Source: Alnus glutinosa (taxonomy: Eukaryota; Streptophyta; Magnoliopsida; Fagales; Betulaceae). Taken from it: a stretch of DNA of 64,000 nucleotides. The position numbers and the translations under genes are program-made. The stretch spans positions 563,001 through 627,000 of the forward strand of contig NC_084892.1 in assembly GCF_958979055.1 (NCBI RefSeq). Reading direction: 5' to 3'. Below, one piece after another: positions 10,643 through 22,131 of this stretch. The first letter of the stretch is position 1, and the number at the start of each line of letters is the position of its first letter. The notes beneath the pieces were generated by a model. That model saw only the letters and a program-made list of their open reading frames with translations. It ran no database searches and was not told the origin of the DNA.

Positions 10643-13443
10643 CTACGACAAGTATATAAAATCTCCTTCAACAGGACATGATGGCTGTGTATTCCCAAAA
10701 GTCTGAAACAAAATCTTCGTACGATTAATATATATGAAATAAAATTATTCGTCAACATATACGAATCAACATATCTACAAACATATATATATTTTTCTCT
10801 TTCCATACCTGTGTAACAACACTACTATGAGTTCCAATTACTTGGTCATGCGGAACATCAGTTACAAAAGTGAACGGATCTTCACTTGTGTCTAGTTCAT
10901 CTACTAGTGATCTTTGGCATGGCTTCAATAAATAAAAAACCATATGAATAACATGTTACATATAATATTAAAATTACAAATCAAATATGTGGACATAATT
11001 GGTAACCATCGGCTTTCAAATATTTGCATACCTGTTTTTTTTTCCTCTGTTGTTTCCTCTGCTGATTGGGATTTGTGGCACTCTTGTTTGATGCAGCAGA
11101 CTTTTTGACCGCTTTTTCAACTGCGGACACCTTTCTGTTCGATGGTTTTCTCCCTTTAGTATGAGCCACGAGAGGACTACACACCTCTACTCCATCACCA
11201 GTCATAGTCATAGACGCACTTGGGAGCAATTTTGCACTTGGAAGTGATTGGGAAGATGGACTTTGTTCACATCTTGGACCACTAAATTTATTAGTTAACA
11301 TATCAACATAATTTTGCACTTCCGTGCAATGGTCCACGTTTGGTGCTACGATTGCGGCTAACTTCAACATATTTTTGCTCAGTTCAGCATATCGATCTGC
11401 AGTAGGGTTGCCACTCAAAGGATCATAACTACTTTTGATTAATTTATATGGCCGCTCCAAATCCTTCCTCCATCGGTTTAGAAAGTATTTATCGGGCAAC
11501 AATTTCACATCTTCACATATAGTCAGTACAGACATGGCATGTCTGCACAAAATTCCTCTTGCTTCAAACAAATGACAACTACAATTCACGTCACATGAAA
11601 CTCCATTATAGTAAACAGTGAAGCATACTTTCTTAATGTAGGAATCACTAATTTCTACCTTTTCAATCACCTGGTAGGTATTAATTCCACCTTCACTTTC
11701 TAAACAAGAGCAACCACAATACATAATCTCTGAAATCTCCTTTTGAACTTCTTTGAACTTTGCATGTGTGTACATTTTTTGAAATTGCTTCTCAAAGGGA
11801 TACCTGCTTACACATGAAATCGTGGTATGAAAAGAATCGAAATCAGCGACATTCTCAACCTCAACCTTCCTACGCAAAGCGTTATCATATTGATCCACAA
11901 ATTCTTTCAATGAGGTAGACGATTTCACATAACCATCAAAAAATGCATTCATACTCTCACTACGCTACGTGGTAGTCATGCCAGCCCAAAATATACTATT
12001 CAAATATGCTGGTACCCAGAAACTCCGTTCACTGTATAAATCTTGCAGCCATGCATTCTCCTCCAGATTATAACACTCAAGTACACTCTGCCATTTAGCA
12101 TCAAACTCATCACATGTTTGAGAATTATACACACAACTTCGTATGGCACTCTTAATGGCTTTGTACTGTGAATTTGATCCAAACTTTTCTGGAAGTTTTT
12201 TTAGTATGTGCCATAAACAAAACCTATGTCGGGCATATGGAAAAACCTTTTTAATTGCATTTTTCATAGCTCTGTCTTGATCTGTTATAATTGCCCTTGG
12301 CGCACGGCCCTTCATACATTTCAACCATGCCTCAAACAACCAAACAAATGTCGCTGTATCTTCACTTGAAATTAACGCTGCTCCAAAAAGAATTGATTGC
12401 CCGTGATGATTCACTCCCACAAAAGGGGCAAATGGCATTTCGTACTTGTTGGTCAAGTATGTGGTGTCAAATGTAACTACATCACCAAAATCTTCATACG
12501 ATGCCCTACTTCGTGCATCAGCCCAAAACACATTTTTTAGCCTAAACTCATCATCCACATCCATTTCAAAGTAGAAATCACTATCCACTTTTTGCATTCT
12601 ATCGAAGTAGTCACGAAGTGCTGTAGCACCTCCTGTGCCAAGGCGAAGACGTCTTGAGTTCGCAATATAATTGCGACATTCTTTCTCTCCAAATGTGAGA
12701 TTCTCGTATCCCCCAGCTTCAACGGCTAGCGAGTTATAGATCTTATTTGTTCGAATTCCAGCTCTATCATCTATATCAAGCTTTCTCTTTGTAGCAAGAT
12801 CCAACTTCTTGTGACATCTAATATATCTCGCTTTGCCCGGGCTTAAATCGTGATTATGCCCTAGATTTACATTAGTCACATACCACATTGTATCCACTAA
12901 TGTTGCACTCACAGTAGCCCTACACCCCGTTTTGCTTGTTTTCATTGGCTTGGAAAGGCTATTGCTTGAGCTGGATGATGCGTTGCCTTGACGAGCACAT
13001 GCCAAAGTGATGTAATGTACATCTCCATTTTCATACTTTTTCTTCTTCTTCTGCACCACACCAAAACCCTCTTGCTTCGCATAATTTCTATAATATTCAA
13101 GAAGTTCCTCTGTGGAGCCAAATAACATACCCTCCTTAGGTTCCTTAACATTTTTTTCTTCATCTATAAGCTTGTGCTTCGAACGACAATTGACCAAACT
13201 ATCATCTTTCAACTGTTCATTAGCTACAGTTTCATTTCCATCCGTATCAAAACAAATGAAACAAAGTGTAAAAAAATCAATTATAAATTAGAGATATGTT
13301 ATAAAAATTAAAGGTAAGCATGAAACAACCAACATACCATTTTGAGGGTCTATTTCAATGGGAACAATATCTTCAACTTGTTCATGTGTCAACGAACATT
13401 CATTTTCGCAATGTGAAATCAAGGGCAGTTGTGATAAGTCCAT
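10643..13443 (-). pseudogene. FAR1/FHY3-type MULE transposase with one in-frame stop
   Basis: Minus-strand exons 13,443-13,338, 13,223-11,032, 10,922-10,809 and 10,702-10,643 join in consistent phase into 824 codons, a normal length for FAR1-type proteins. Residues ~67-170 form the FAR1 zinc-chelating DNA-binding domain (ending GHNHDLSPGKARYI). Residues ~280-410 form the MULE DDE transposase core, with D288 in VVTFDTTY and D350 in IITDQD, and E408 as a possible third acid. Residues 583-597 form a SWIM finger (CSC...CRH). The frame is open except for TAG at 11,965-11,967, within the conserved stretch FWAGMTTT-stop-RSESMNAFFDGY where relatives have Gln. The gene may thus be a recent pseudogene, or be read through. 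The splice model is inferred from motifs, not transcripts; if the third and fourth exons are not used, the frame ends at 10,981. Confidence 0.85.
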
Positions 13444-13453
13444 CTAAAAGTTT

Positions 13454-14259
13454 CTGTAGGGAATAAAAAAAAAACCATATGAATTAAAGCTTAAAAAAAA
13501 AAAATGGGGGAATCATGACTGCATGTTATGCCTATCTATATGACTGCATGTTATGCCTATCTATATGTCCATGTATCTATTGGAGCTTGCTGATAGGTTT
13601 TAAGCTCTTTCCAATTATATCATTTATTTTCTATTATATCTATCCATGTAATTAGCTGTGTGTGTGTGTGTCCACATTCATGCGTACGCATATAGAAGAT
13701 GTGCACATGTGATTTGCAATATCTACATTGTGCAGTGCCTCATCTGTGGTTTATGTTCTAGTGTCAAATGATTGAATTTCTCATAAACTGGAATATTTAC
13801 AAATAATGTTTTAGAGAGGAATACAAAAATCAGATGTTTTATCCTATCAAGCACAAAGAGGGCCTCAATAATAGTTTGCGGTGTAAACTTTCCAAAATCA
13901 TTCCTGGATTGGCCATATTTTATCCAAAGATATATGTTCTTTGTTGTGGTATGATATCTCATGGACATTCTAAAAGCGGAATGTCCGTGTTCGACATAAC
14001 ATAACATGATCATGGGTGTGGGATATGCGTCCAACACAAAATGATAGTTGGATATATCTTTACATGCCTCTTTTCTGGTAATTGCTTAACAAGTTACTCC
14101 GGCAAGGAGAGGATCATATTCCTAATTTTTTGTGTTTACAATAAACCTTGTTGATTTGTTTGGACATTTCACTAGAGGTTAGAATGTCAAAATACAAGCT
14201 CAAAGCTCAAGAAAAAAAATTGAGGAGGAAATAGTAACAGAGAGGAGAGGTTGTTTTAC
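13454..14259 (-). promoter_or_regulatory. Probable 5'-UTR intron of the transposase gene
   Basis: On the minus strand an acceptor (TTCCCTACAG) lies ten bases upstream of the start codon. A donor-like CTTCAGAG followed by GTAAAA lies at about 14,259, next to the GC-rich array. The sequence between is AT-rich and noncoding in appearance. The arrangement mirrors the GRF gene on the opposite arm. It is inferred from motifs only. Confidence 0.45.
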
Positions 14260-14379
14260 CTCTGAAGAGCTTGGTCAGTGGTGGAGACGGGGGCGGGGAG
14301 CTCGGTCGCCGCCGGAAAATGGAGGAGATCGGCCGGAAAAATGGGGGCACGCCTCTGCTGGAAATGGAGGAGATTGGCC

Positions 14380-14945
14380 GGAAAATGGGGGCACGCCTCT
14401 GCAGCTGACCGGCCGTGGGCGCTGGGTCAGAGAGAGGAGCTCGGTCGTGGGCCTGCTGGGTCAGAGAGAGGAGCTCGTTCGTGGACGCCGGTCGTGGGCA
14501 CGCCTCTGCAGCTGACCGGCCGTGGGCGCCGGTCGTGGGCACGCCTCTGCAGCTGACCGGCCGTGGGCACTGGTCGTGGGTACCGGGAGCTCGGTCGTGG
14601 ACGCCGGTCGTGGGCCTGCTGGGTCAGAGATAGGAGCTCGTTCGTGGACGCCGGTCCTCTGCAGCTGACCGGCCGTGGGCACTGGTCGTGGGTACCGGGA
14701 GCTCGGTGGACGCCGGTCGTGTGGGCACGCCTCTGCAGCTGACCGGCCGTGGGCACTGGTCGTGGGTACCGGGAGCTCGGTCGTGGACGCCGGTTGTGGG
14801 CCTGCTGGGTCAGAGAGAGGAGCTCGGTCGTGGACGCTCGGTCGTGGACGCCGGTCGTGGGCACGCCTCTGCAGCTGACCGGCCGTGGGCGCTGGTCGTG
14901 GGCGCCGGTCGTGGGCACTGGTCGTGGGCACGCCTCTGCCGGAAA
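14380..14945 (-). repeat. GC-rich subterminal repeat array, right arm
   Basis: An irregular minisatellite made of two alternating blocks. One contains CACGCCTCTGCAGCTGACCG (near 14,391, 14,498, 14,540, 14,727 and 14,860); the other contains GCTGGGTCAGAGAGAGGAGC. Read on the minus strand, the second block gives AGCTCCTCTCTCTGACCCAG, the same core as the left-arm array. Long open stretches here run in several frames of both strands and are by-products of the repeats. Confidence 0.8.
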
Positions 14946-15152
14946 AGCTAGAGCTCACCGGAAAAGCTAGGTGGCACGCCTGGAAAATGGGGGCACCCGG
15001 AACCACGGAGATCGCCGGAAAATGGGGAAGGAGAAAGGGGAGAAAATTTGGGGGGAGAAAATTTGGGGGGAAACTGAAATGCTGATTCAGTCAGTAGCTC
15101 GAGTCTTCGTACCCAAATTATCAACTTTTCTCCTTCATTAAATTTTGTCAGG

Positions 15153-15210
15153 GCCACGCTGGAAAGGGACTGATGAAAGACGGACAAAGGTCTACTGTAT
15201 AGCATTTCTC
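15153..15210 (-). repeat. Right terminal inverted repeat of the MULE
   Basis: Reverse complement of the left repeat, with two mismatches in 58 bp. Confidence 0.95.
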
Positions 15211-15234
15211 ATCAGAAGTTGGCTTTGTAACTTC

Positions 15235-15266
<32 letters not shown>
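15211..15266 (+). mobile_element. SINE 3' part and poly(A), beyond the MULE; includes the right TSD
   Basis: Starts with the right copy of ATCAGAAGT (15,211-15,219), continues with GGCTTTGTAACTTCTCT shared with the unit 2 SINE, and ends in about 28 A. It is the tail of the SINE whose head is at 6,725-6,824. Confidence 0.7.
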
Positions 15267-15267
<1 letters not shown>

Positions 15268-15339
15268 AGGGTAAAAGGAAGAAGGAGAAGAAAAATAGAA
15301 GGCTTTGTAATTTGTATCATTTTGCTACCAAAGCCTTGA

Positions 15340-15481
15340 CATTCGACAAACTTAATTCGGGCTAGCTTTGTAGTCTATCACTTGACCTAAGGCCCGCGTT
15401 CGATCGACCTTAAACGGTTAAACCCTTAAACCTCACAAAGAGGCAGGGAAAACCAAAACCCGCCATAGCAGCTTAGCAGCG
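15340..15481 (+). promoter_or_regulatory. Promoter and 5' leader of WDR3 copy 1
   Basis: Closely matches the unit 2 promoter. A telo-box-like AAACCCTT precedes the start codon. The site II-like TGGGCT of unit 2 (52,546) reads CGGGCT here (15,358). Only about 270 bp separate the transposon end from the ATG, so upstream elements are displaced by 8.4 kb. Confidence 0.5.
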
Positions 15482-18400
15482 ATGGTGAAGGCGTACTTTC
15501 GGTACGAGCCGGCGGCGGCCTTCGGAGTCATCGTATCCGGTGAGGCCAACATAGTGTACGACAGCTCCGGGAAGCACCTCCTGGCTCCGGCGCTGGAGAA
15601 GGTGGGCGTGTGGCACGTGCGGCAGGGCCTCTGCACCAAAACCCTAGCCCCTTCGCCCGCCTCTCGCGGTCCTTCTCTCGCCGTCACCTCCATTGCTTCT
15701 TCGCTTTCTTCTTCTCTGGTAGAAGCTTTTTTCTTATTCTTTTTTGTTTTCCCTTGGTATTGGTTTGGTTGCCGAGAAAGCGAGGCGACGAAAACGCAAG
15801 AGAAATAAAAGAGATTTCTTTAAAATTTTTTCTTAGTTTTGAATGTTTTGAAGTCTGAAAAATGAGATACTAAGGTTTAAGTCTAATAATGATATACTTA
15901 CACTACGTGTATTGGTTCCTGTATAATAAGAAAGAAATTCACCACGAGTTTGAATTTCAAGTTTTCCAGTATTTTTAGTGACAAACCTTGCAGTTTTTTT
16001 GGTATTATGAATGATTTCTTCCCCAATATTTATTTGATAATCATTCTGAGATTTTAACATCTAACGTTCATTTATCACTCACAATTCCATGTGGAGGTTT
16101 TGGTTCTAGCTCTACTGGGTTCCAATATTGAGAATTTAGGATTTAATATTCTAAAAGTTCAATTTCATTTCCTGCAAAAAAGAAAAAAGAAAAAAGAAAA
16201 AAAGAGAAAGGTTTTCTTTTTTGGTTGATAACAAATGAGCTATGGAAAGGTGAAAGGTAACTTGAGAATATTGAGTTTGGAACCTATGAATTCAGTACTT
16301 GTTGCTTATTGTTTGCTATATATATATATATATATTTTATTTTTTAAATACGGTGTTATTTACCAATTCTCTAATTGTGAATTGATGAATTTTTGTGCTC
16401 TGTTGATGTAAGAGGAAGAGTTTTTGATTGCAGATTGCAAGTGGATATGCAGATGGCAGCATAAGAATTTGGGATAGCGACAAAGGAACTTGTGAGACCA
16501 CATTGAATGGACATAAGGGGGCTGTGACTGTGCTTCGATACAATAAGCTTGGATCGTTGCTTGCATCTGGAAGCAAGGATAACGATATAATATTATGGGA
16601 TGTGGTTGGCGAGACTGGCCTGTATCGGCTTCACGGGCATCGTGAGTTCGTGACCAGGTTTATCATTACAGCTTTTCAATTAAACCTGTATACTCAGATG
16701 GCTGCTGGGCTTAGCTTGCTCATCCCTATTGTTTTCTTAATTTATCTATCTTGCACTCTGTATAAATTGTGATTATTGTTTATTTGCTTTCACTTATTGT
16801 AGGTAACTGATCTTGTTTTCTTAGATTCTGGTAAAACACTTGTTAGTTCCTCCAAAGACAAGTTCTTGAGAGTGTGGGATCTTGAAATACAGCACTGTAT
16901 GCAAATAGTAAGTGGTCATCACAGTGAAATATGGTCCATAGACGTTGACCCAGAGGAAAGATTTCTGGCCAGTGGGTCTGCAGATGTGGAACTTCGATTT
17001 TACACAATTAAGCATGACTTGGTGGATGGACAATCTTTAGCTACTACAAAGGGAACTGAAGTTGTGAACAATGGAGATTCATCGACTCAAAATAAATGGG
17101 ATATTTTGAAGCCATTTGGAGAAATTCAGCGACAAAACAAAGATAGGGTCTCTACTGTGATTCAACAAATCAGGAAATTTGCTTGCTTGCCAAGTTGCAG
17201 GAAAGACAGTAGTGATATTCGACATACTGGATGAGGCTAAAGCAAAGCGTAAAGCGAAACGTAGGCTTCATCGGAAGAAAGTAAAAGAATCTGCAAAAGG
17301 GGCAGTTGGGGTTATGGAAAATGGTAATACAAATCTTGGCACTGGAGAGGAAGGAAATGCCCCGTTGGTTACTGCTGCTGATGTTTTTAAGCTTCTTCAT
17401 ACTGTTCGAGCTAGCAAAAAAATATGCTCCATTTCTTTCTGTCCAGTTACTCCAAAGAATTTGGTGGCTACTTTAGCGGTGTCTTTGAACGACAATCTAT
17501 TGGAATTTTATTCCATTGAAGGAAGTGGCTGGTCAAAAGCACTTGCTGTGAAGCTCCAAGGACACCGTTCTGATGTCAAAAGTGTAACACTTAGTTCAGA
17601 CAACTCTTTTTTGATGTCAACTAGTCACAAGGCAGTAAAGATCTGGAATCCAAGTAATGGTGCTTGCCTCCGAACTATTGAGTCTGGCAACGGACTATGT
17701 GGTTTAATTATTCCTCAGAACAAGTATGCACTTGTTGGAACTGATAAAGGAACTATAGAAATTATTGACGTCAGGAGTGGAACATGCTTTGAAGCAGTAG
17801 AAGCTCATGGTGGTTCTATTAGGTCAATTGCGGCGATTCCAAATGAAAATGGTTTTGTCACAGGAAGTGCGGATCGTGATGTTAAGTTCTGGGAATACCA
17901 GATTAAACAAAAATCTGGTCAAGTATGTTCTTCTTACGTTCAACTCTTAACATTTCTAAGTTTTGTATTGTACGTCATTATCTGTTATTTAGGATATTTG
18001 TCCAAGTTGAAACTCTTTTTTATGAACAACATTGTACTTATAAAAAAGGTCCTATTACTTCCAGCATTATATTATTAAATGATAATGACGATGGACCTTC
18101 CACTTTCTCTTAAGGTGCTGTTCATTTGAAAAGGTAAACCCTTTGATGCCTTTTCCATTTTTCTGAAATTCATGGATATCTCTGATAACACATGAACTCA
18201 GGTGATCTGCTCTGGTTGCTTGTAAATGGTCGTGTCATTTCAACAAAGTAAGGAAAATATCTCTAGCATCAGATGTAATCATAGTGCCACACTTGGAAGT
18301 GTCATTCTGTTGCTTTTTTTTTTTTGGTAAGGTTTAAATCTCATGATTTATCTGGATTTTTATGATGGATGATTTATTTGATGAAAGCCTTCGCTTTTCT

Positions 18401-18929
18401 AGCTTTGCGGGTTTTATGGTCTTTTGTTCTTCTTTTTCTCCCTAATTGGGGTCATTCTTGTATTCTTTTTGTGTATTGGCTTGCGCCCTTCTACACTTTC
18501 TAATAAAGTTGATTTACTTATAAAAAAGGGTTATACTGTCTCTGTTTGTTTTGCAGGATACTAAGCACCTAACAGTTTCAAATGTGAAGTCTATGAAGAT
18601 GAACGATGATGTTTTTGTGGTTGCAGTAAGCCCTGATGCTAAATATATTGCTGTTGCACTCTTGGATTGTACAGTGAAGGTCTGACCAACTCAACCTTAC
18701 AGATTTTGGTTTAGTTTCATTGTTTGGTTTGATAGGTTCCATGTATAAGATTCTTGCTAGTTGGTAATTGAGAGATCCTTGTAGTTTTGAAATTTGAATT
18801 GCTAAACATTTTTGACATTTTGAATTGTGTTCTTCGTCCAATGCCATTTTGTTTTGAATCATTAGTCCTCTAATCCTACATTTTCACACATTTATTAATA
18901 ACCACCTTTTGGACCCCTTTATGGGTCAT

Positions 18930-19110
18930 CACCTTTTTTTTTTTTTGACAAGTAAAGCAAATTTATAAAAAGCGTAAGGGGTGCAACAAAGTATAGATGA
19001 AGTATATAAGAGAAAACACGATCTTTCAGCGGCGCAGATGATTACTTCGATCTCTGGTTTTTTTATCTGACCAAGGGGGATCATGATGTTGATGATCCAT
19101 TTTGAGAGAG
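18930..19110 (-). mobile_element. Old LINE 3'-end fragment in WDR3 intron 4 (copy 1)
   Basis: Poly(T) followed by AAATTTATAAAAAGCGTAAG, which matches the tail of the LINE at 22,132-25,375. The paralogue in unit 2 (about 56,145-56,300) carries it too, so it predates the duplication. Confidence 0.5.
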
Positions 19111-21769
19111 AGAGAGAGAGGAACAAGGAAAATGGGCACGCATATCTGCAAAGTTAGAGGCTTCAAAAAGAGCGTTAACATAGATTCATTCGAAGAGAGA
19201 TTTAAGGAAACAATCGTACAAGTCAGCACTGTATCCCAAAGTTTGGGGATTTGTCAAAGGACTTGACGCACAAACAGTTGTACCTCTATCCATGCCACGT
19301 AGGAAATGAGAAATCGCTAGGGTAGCATCATTATCAGTTTTCTTCTGAATCAGATGGTGTTAAATTGCTAATTTAGTTAGTTTCATCTCTTCTCATTTGT
19401 CTCCAAGAAGCCTAAGGAAGAGAGTTATCTACCTCTCAAGTTGACTGAGGGTTATGGTAAACTGGACCAAAAACCATTAGAAGGGACCTATAGAGTCTTT
19501 CTAGTTCTGTGAAATATGCTTTTAAACTTTCCCATCTCTATGGTTGTGTTGGATTTCTGGGATACCCATGAAGATTAGATAAAATTGTTGAAAGCTTACA
19601 AAATGAAGCCAGTTGTGTATCATGACTTGCTACTTGAAATTTATAAGTGAACAACTTGGACCAAATGTATCACATGTGCGTACCACTTGCCAATCATAAC
19701 TTGTAGAAATGGAAGCAAATGTGTTAGTGTGAAGATACAAGCTTGTACATGTTCAAGGTGCTTGAACGAGTAAGTCCAAACAAGTAAATTACAAAATCTG
19801 TAAAAGGGATATGTGGTTCTTGTTCTCTAATTGAAGACGTAGCTTTGGAGTGTTCAATCATTGGTGAAGCATTGCCATTTCTAAACAAAGACAACAAGGA
19901 GGGATATTGGACTAAATGGTTGATGGACTACTGTCGATTCTCCTTGTATATGCTTTTGATGAAAACTTCTAATAATTTGATTTTTATTATTATTATTATT
20001 TTGTTTTTCCTATTGGAACGTAATATCTTGTTTTTGTATGTGGAGCTTCTTTATTTGCTTTGGTGTCAGTTACATCTTTCTGATGGAGTTATCTATGCCC
20101 TTTGCAGGTTTTCTTTATGCATTCACTCAAATTTTTTCTTTCCTTATATGGTCACAAGCTACCTGTACTATGTATGGATATTTCATCTAATGGTGATCTG
20201 ATGGTGACTGGCTCTATGGACAAAAATTTGAAGATTTGGGGTTTGGATTTTGGTGATTGCCATAAGTCCATTTTTGCTCATGCTGATAGGTGCTGCACAA
20301 TGATAAAATTAAATGTAAAAAGATGTTTCTTTAGAATTTGCATTAGTCTTATAAAACAATTCTGATGAGCTATTTACATGACAGTGTTATGGCAGTACAA
20401 TTTGTACGAAATACCCATTACATGTTCAGTGTGGGGAAAGATCGCCTAGTCAAATACTGGGATGCTGATAAATTTGAGTTGCTTTTAACTCTTGAGGGAC
20501 ATCATGCGAATGTTCAGTGTCTTGCTATCAGCAATCGGGGCGATTTCATTGTCACTGGATCTCATGACTGATCCATACGTCGTTGGGATCGTACTGAAGA
20601 ACCATTTTTCATTGAGGTATTTACTCCTTGTTTTTACTTTGATTCTAAAATTGTTTCATTAATTAAAAGGAATAATAGAACCCTTAATTCTGATAAAGCG
20701 ATTTTCGTGACTAATGTTTAACCAAACAAAATGTGCATTGAATCTGCAGGAAGAGAAAGAAAAAAGGTTGGAAGAGATGTTCGAGTCTGACCTTGACAAT
20801 GCATTTGAAAACAGGTATGTGCCCAAGGAAGAAGTCCCTGAGGAGGGGGCTGTGGCCTTAGCAGGAAAGAAGACTCAGGAAACCCTTACAGCAACTGACA
20901 TAATTATTGATGCACTAGACATAGCGGAGGTAGAAATGAAGCGTATTGCTGAACATGAGGTAAATTTAGTTTCCATTATTGTTACCAATTTGGTCTCACT
21001 GAAGTCCATGTATCTGTTTGTTTCCATTTCTTGGAGGGCATGAAGCGATTTTTTTGGTGGGGGCCTACCCATAATGAGCATTTGGTGACATAGAGAAAAA
21101 TGATGTTTGGATCCATTTATTTTACAAAAATCACCTTCTGCAAATTTTACCCAGTTTTTTTTCATATTTTATTATTTATTTATTTATTATTTTTTTTTTA
21201 TGAGTGGCGTCTTTACTGGATACATAGACACACAAATGCACATATAACCCCCTACCCAACCCCTCCCACCCAACAATTTATTTGAAATGTATATATCATT
21301 TTGGTGACTTAACCTCATGGAATATCTGTTACGTGATCTCAGATTCATTAATATTCGCATTGATTTGATTGGCCTTTTAACATTCAGGAGGAGAATTCCA
21401 GTGGAAAATTACGGAATTCCAACCAAATATTATTATACTCGGGCTCTCACCATCTGATTATGTTCTCCGCGCATTTTCTAATGTTCACACTAGTGATTTG
21501 GAGCCTGCGTTGCTGGTAAGTTAGCAGCACTAATATCCTGTTGTTCTTATATAGTGAAGTCAGGAACTAAGTAGTAATCAATGTAAAGCAGTTGAACTAA
21601 AGCATCTATCATTTTATGTGGAACGGGTTTATCAATTTTAAAGAAATTGCCCTGGATGGGCACTCAACAAATAAACGAGTGGAAATCACTGATTTCAACC
21701 TTAAAATTTGATAAGTTTAATCCCTTTAGCCAGTATTCCCTAAATTTAAATCATGGTCCATCCGGGTGT

Positions 21770-21955
21770 TTTGTCATTTTATCTTAAGGAAACAAAAATT
21801 GTGATGTCTTTTAGTGTGTGAGAAACATTGGCTTACTTTTTTAATAGCATGTGTTTCTCACATGCTTTTTTAATAGCTTAAAGGATACATATCGTTTTTA
21901 GAGGCTGGTTTGTAAGAGTTTCCTACAAACTAGTTTGTAAGAAATTCTGTCCTTA
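21770..21955. mobile_element. MITE remnant in WDR3 intron 8
   Basis: Contains the motifs of the MITE pair at 45,554-46,095 (CTCACATGCT, TTAATAGCTTAAAGGA, CCTACAAACTAGTTTGTA). It is also present in unit 2 at about 59,265-59,415, so it was there before the duplication. Confidence 0.45.
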
Positions 21956-22131
21956 TCTTAATACAATGAAGCACATGACACATAATGGTCCAACCATGAT
22001 TCTTGACATCCAACTTAAGATCTCTCCCCGTTTGGAAAAATTAGCTGTAATTCTTCTACCTTATCTTGACGAATTCAATTGTATTAGGCATTGCTCATTG
22101 AAACCTTGCCACTGGAACACACGTGATACTT

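Larger units (their letters stand above)
6825..15210. mobile_element. Complete two-gene Mutator-like element (FAR1-type MULE)
   Basis: An 8,386-bp element. Its terminal inverted repeats are 58 bp (6,825-6,882 and 15,153-15,210) with only two mismatches, beginning GAGAAATGCTATACAGTAGA. A perfect 9-bp duplication flanks it. Inside are two convergent genes: a GRF zinc-finger protein (+, 8,850-9,528) and a FAR1/MULE transposase (-, 10,643-13,443). GC-rich repeat arrays lie just inside each end. The paralogous segment in unit 2 lacks the element and shows the empty site (about 52,430). Two genes converging from the ends recalls the mudrA/mudrB layout of maize MuDR, but the second gene is unrelated to what I know of mudrB. 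The transposase carries one stop codon, so this copy may not be self-mobile. Confidence 0.95.

Noticed and set aside
12291-12722. Short frames on both strands inside the transposase gene
   Set aside because: They are out of frame with the DDE domain and shadow it.
14207-15085. Several overlapping open frames of 65-180 codons, Arg/Gly/Pro-rich
   Set aside because: They occur in several frames on both strands of the GC-rich subterminal array of the MULE and have no domain content.
20875-21165. Minus-strand open frame opposite WDR3 exon 7
   Set aside because: It is antisense to a clear exon and its flanking intron, with no motif of its own.
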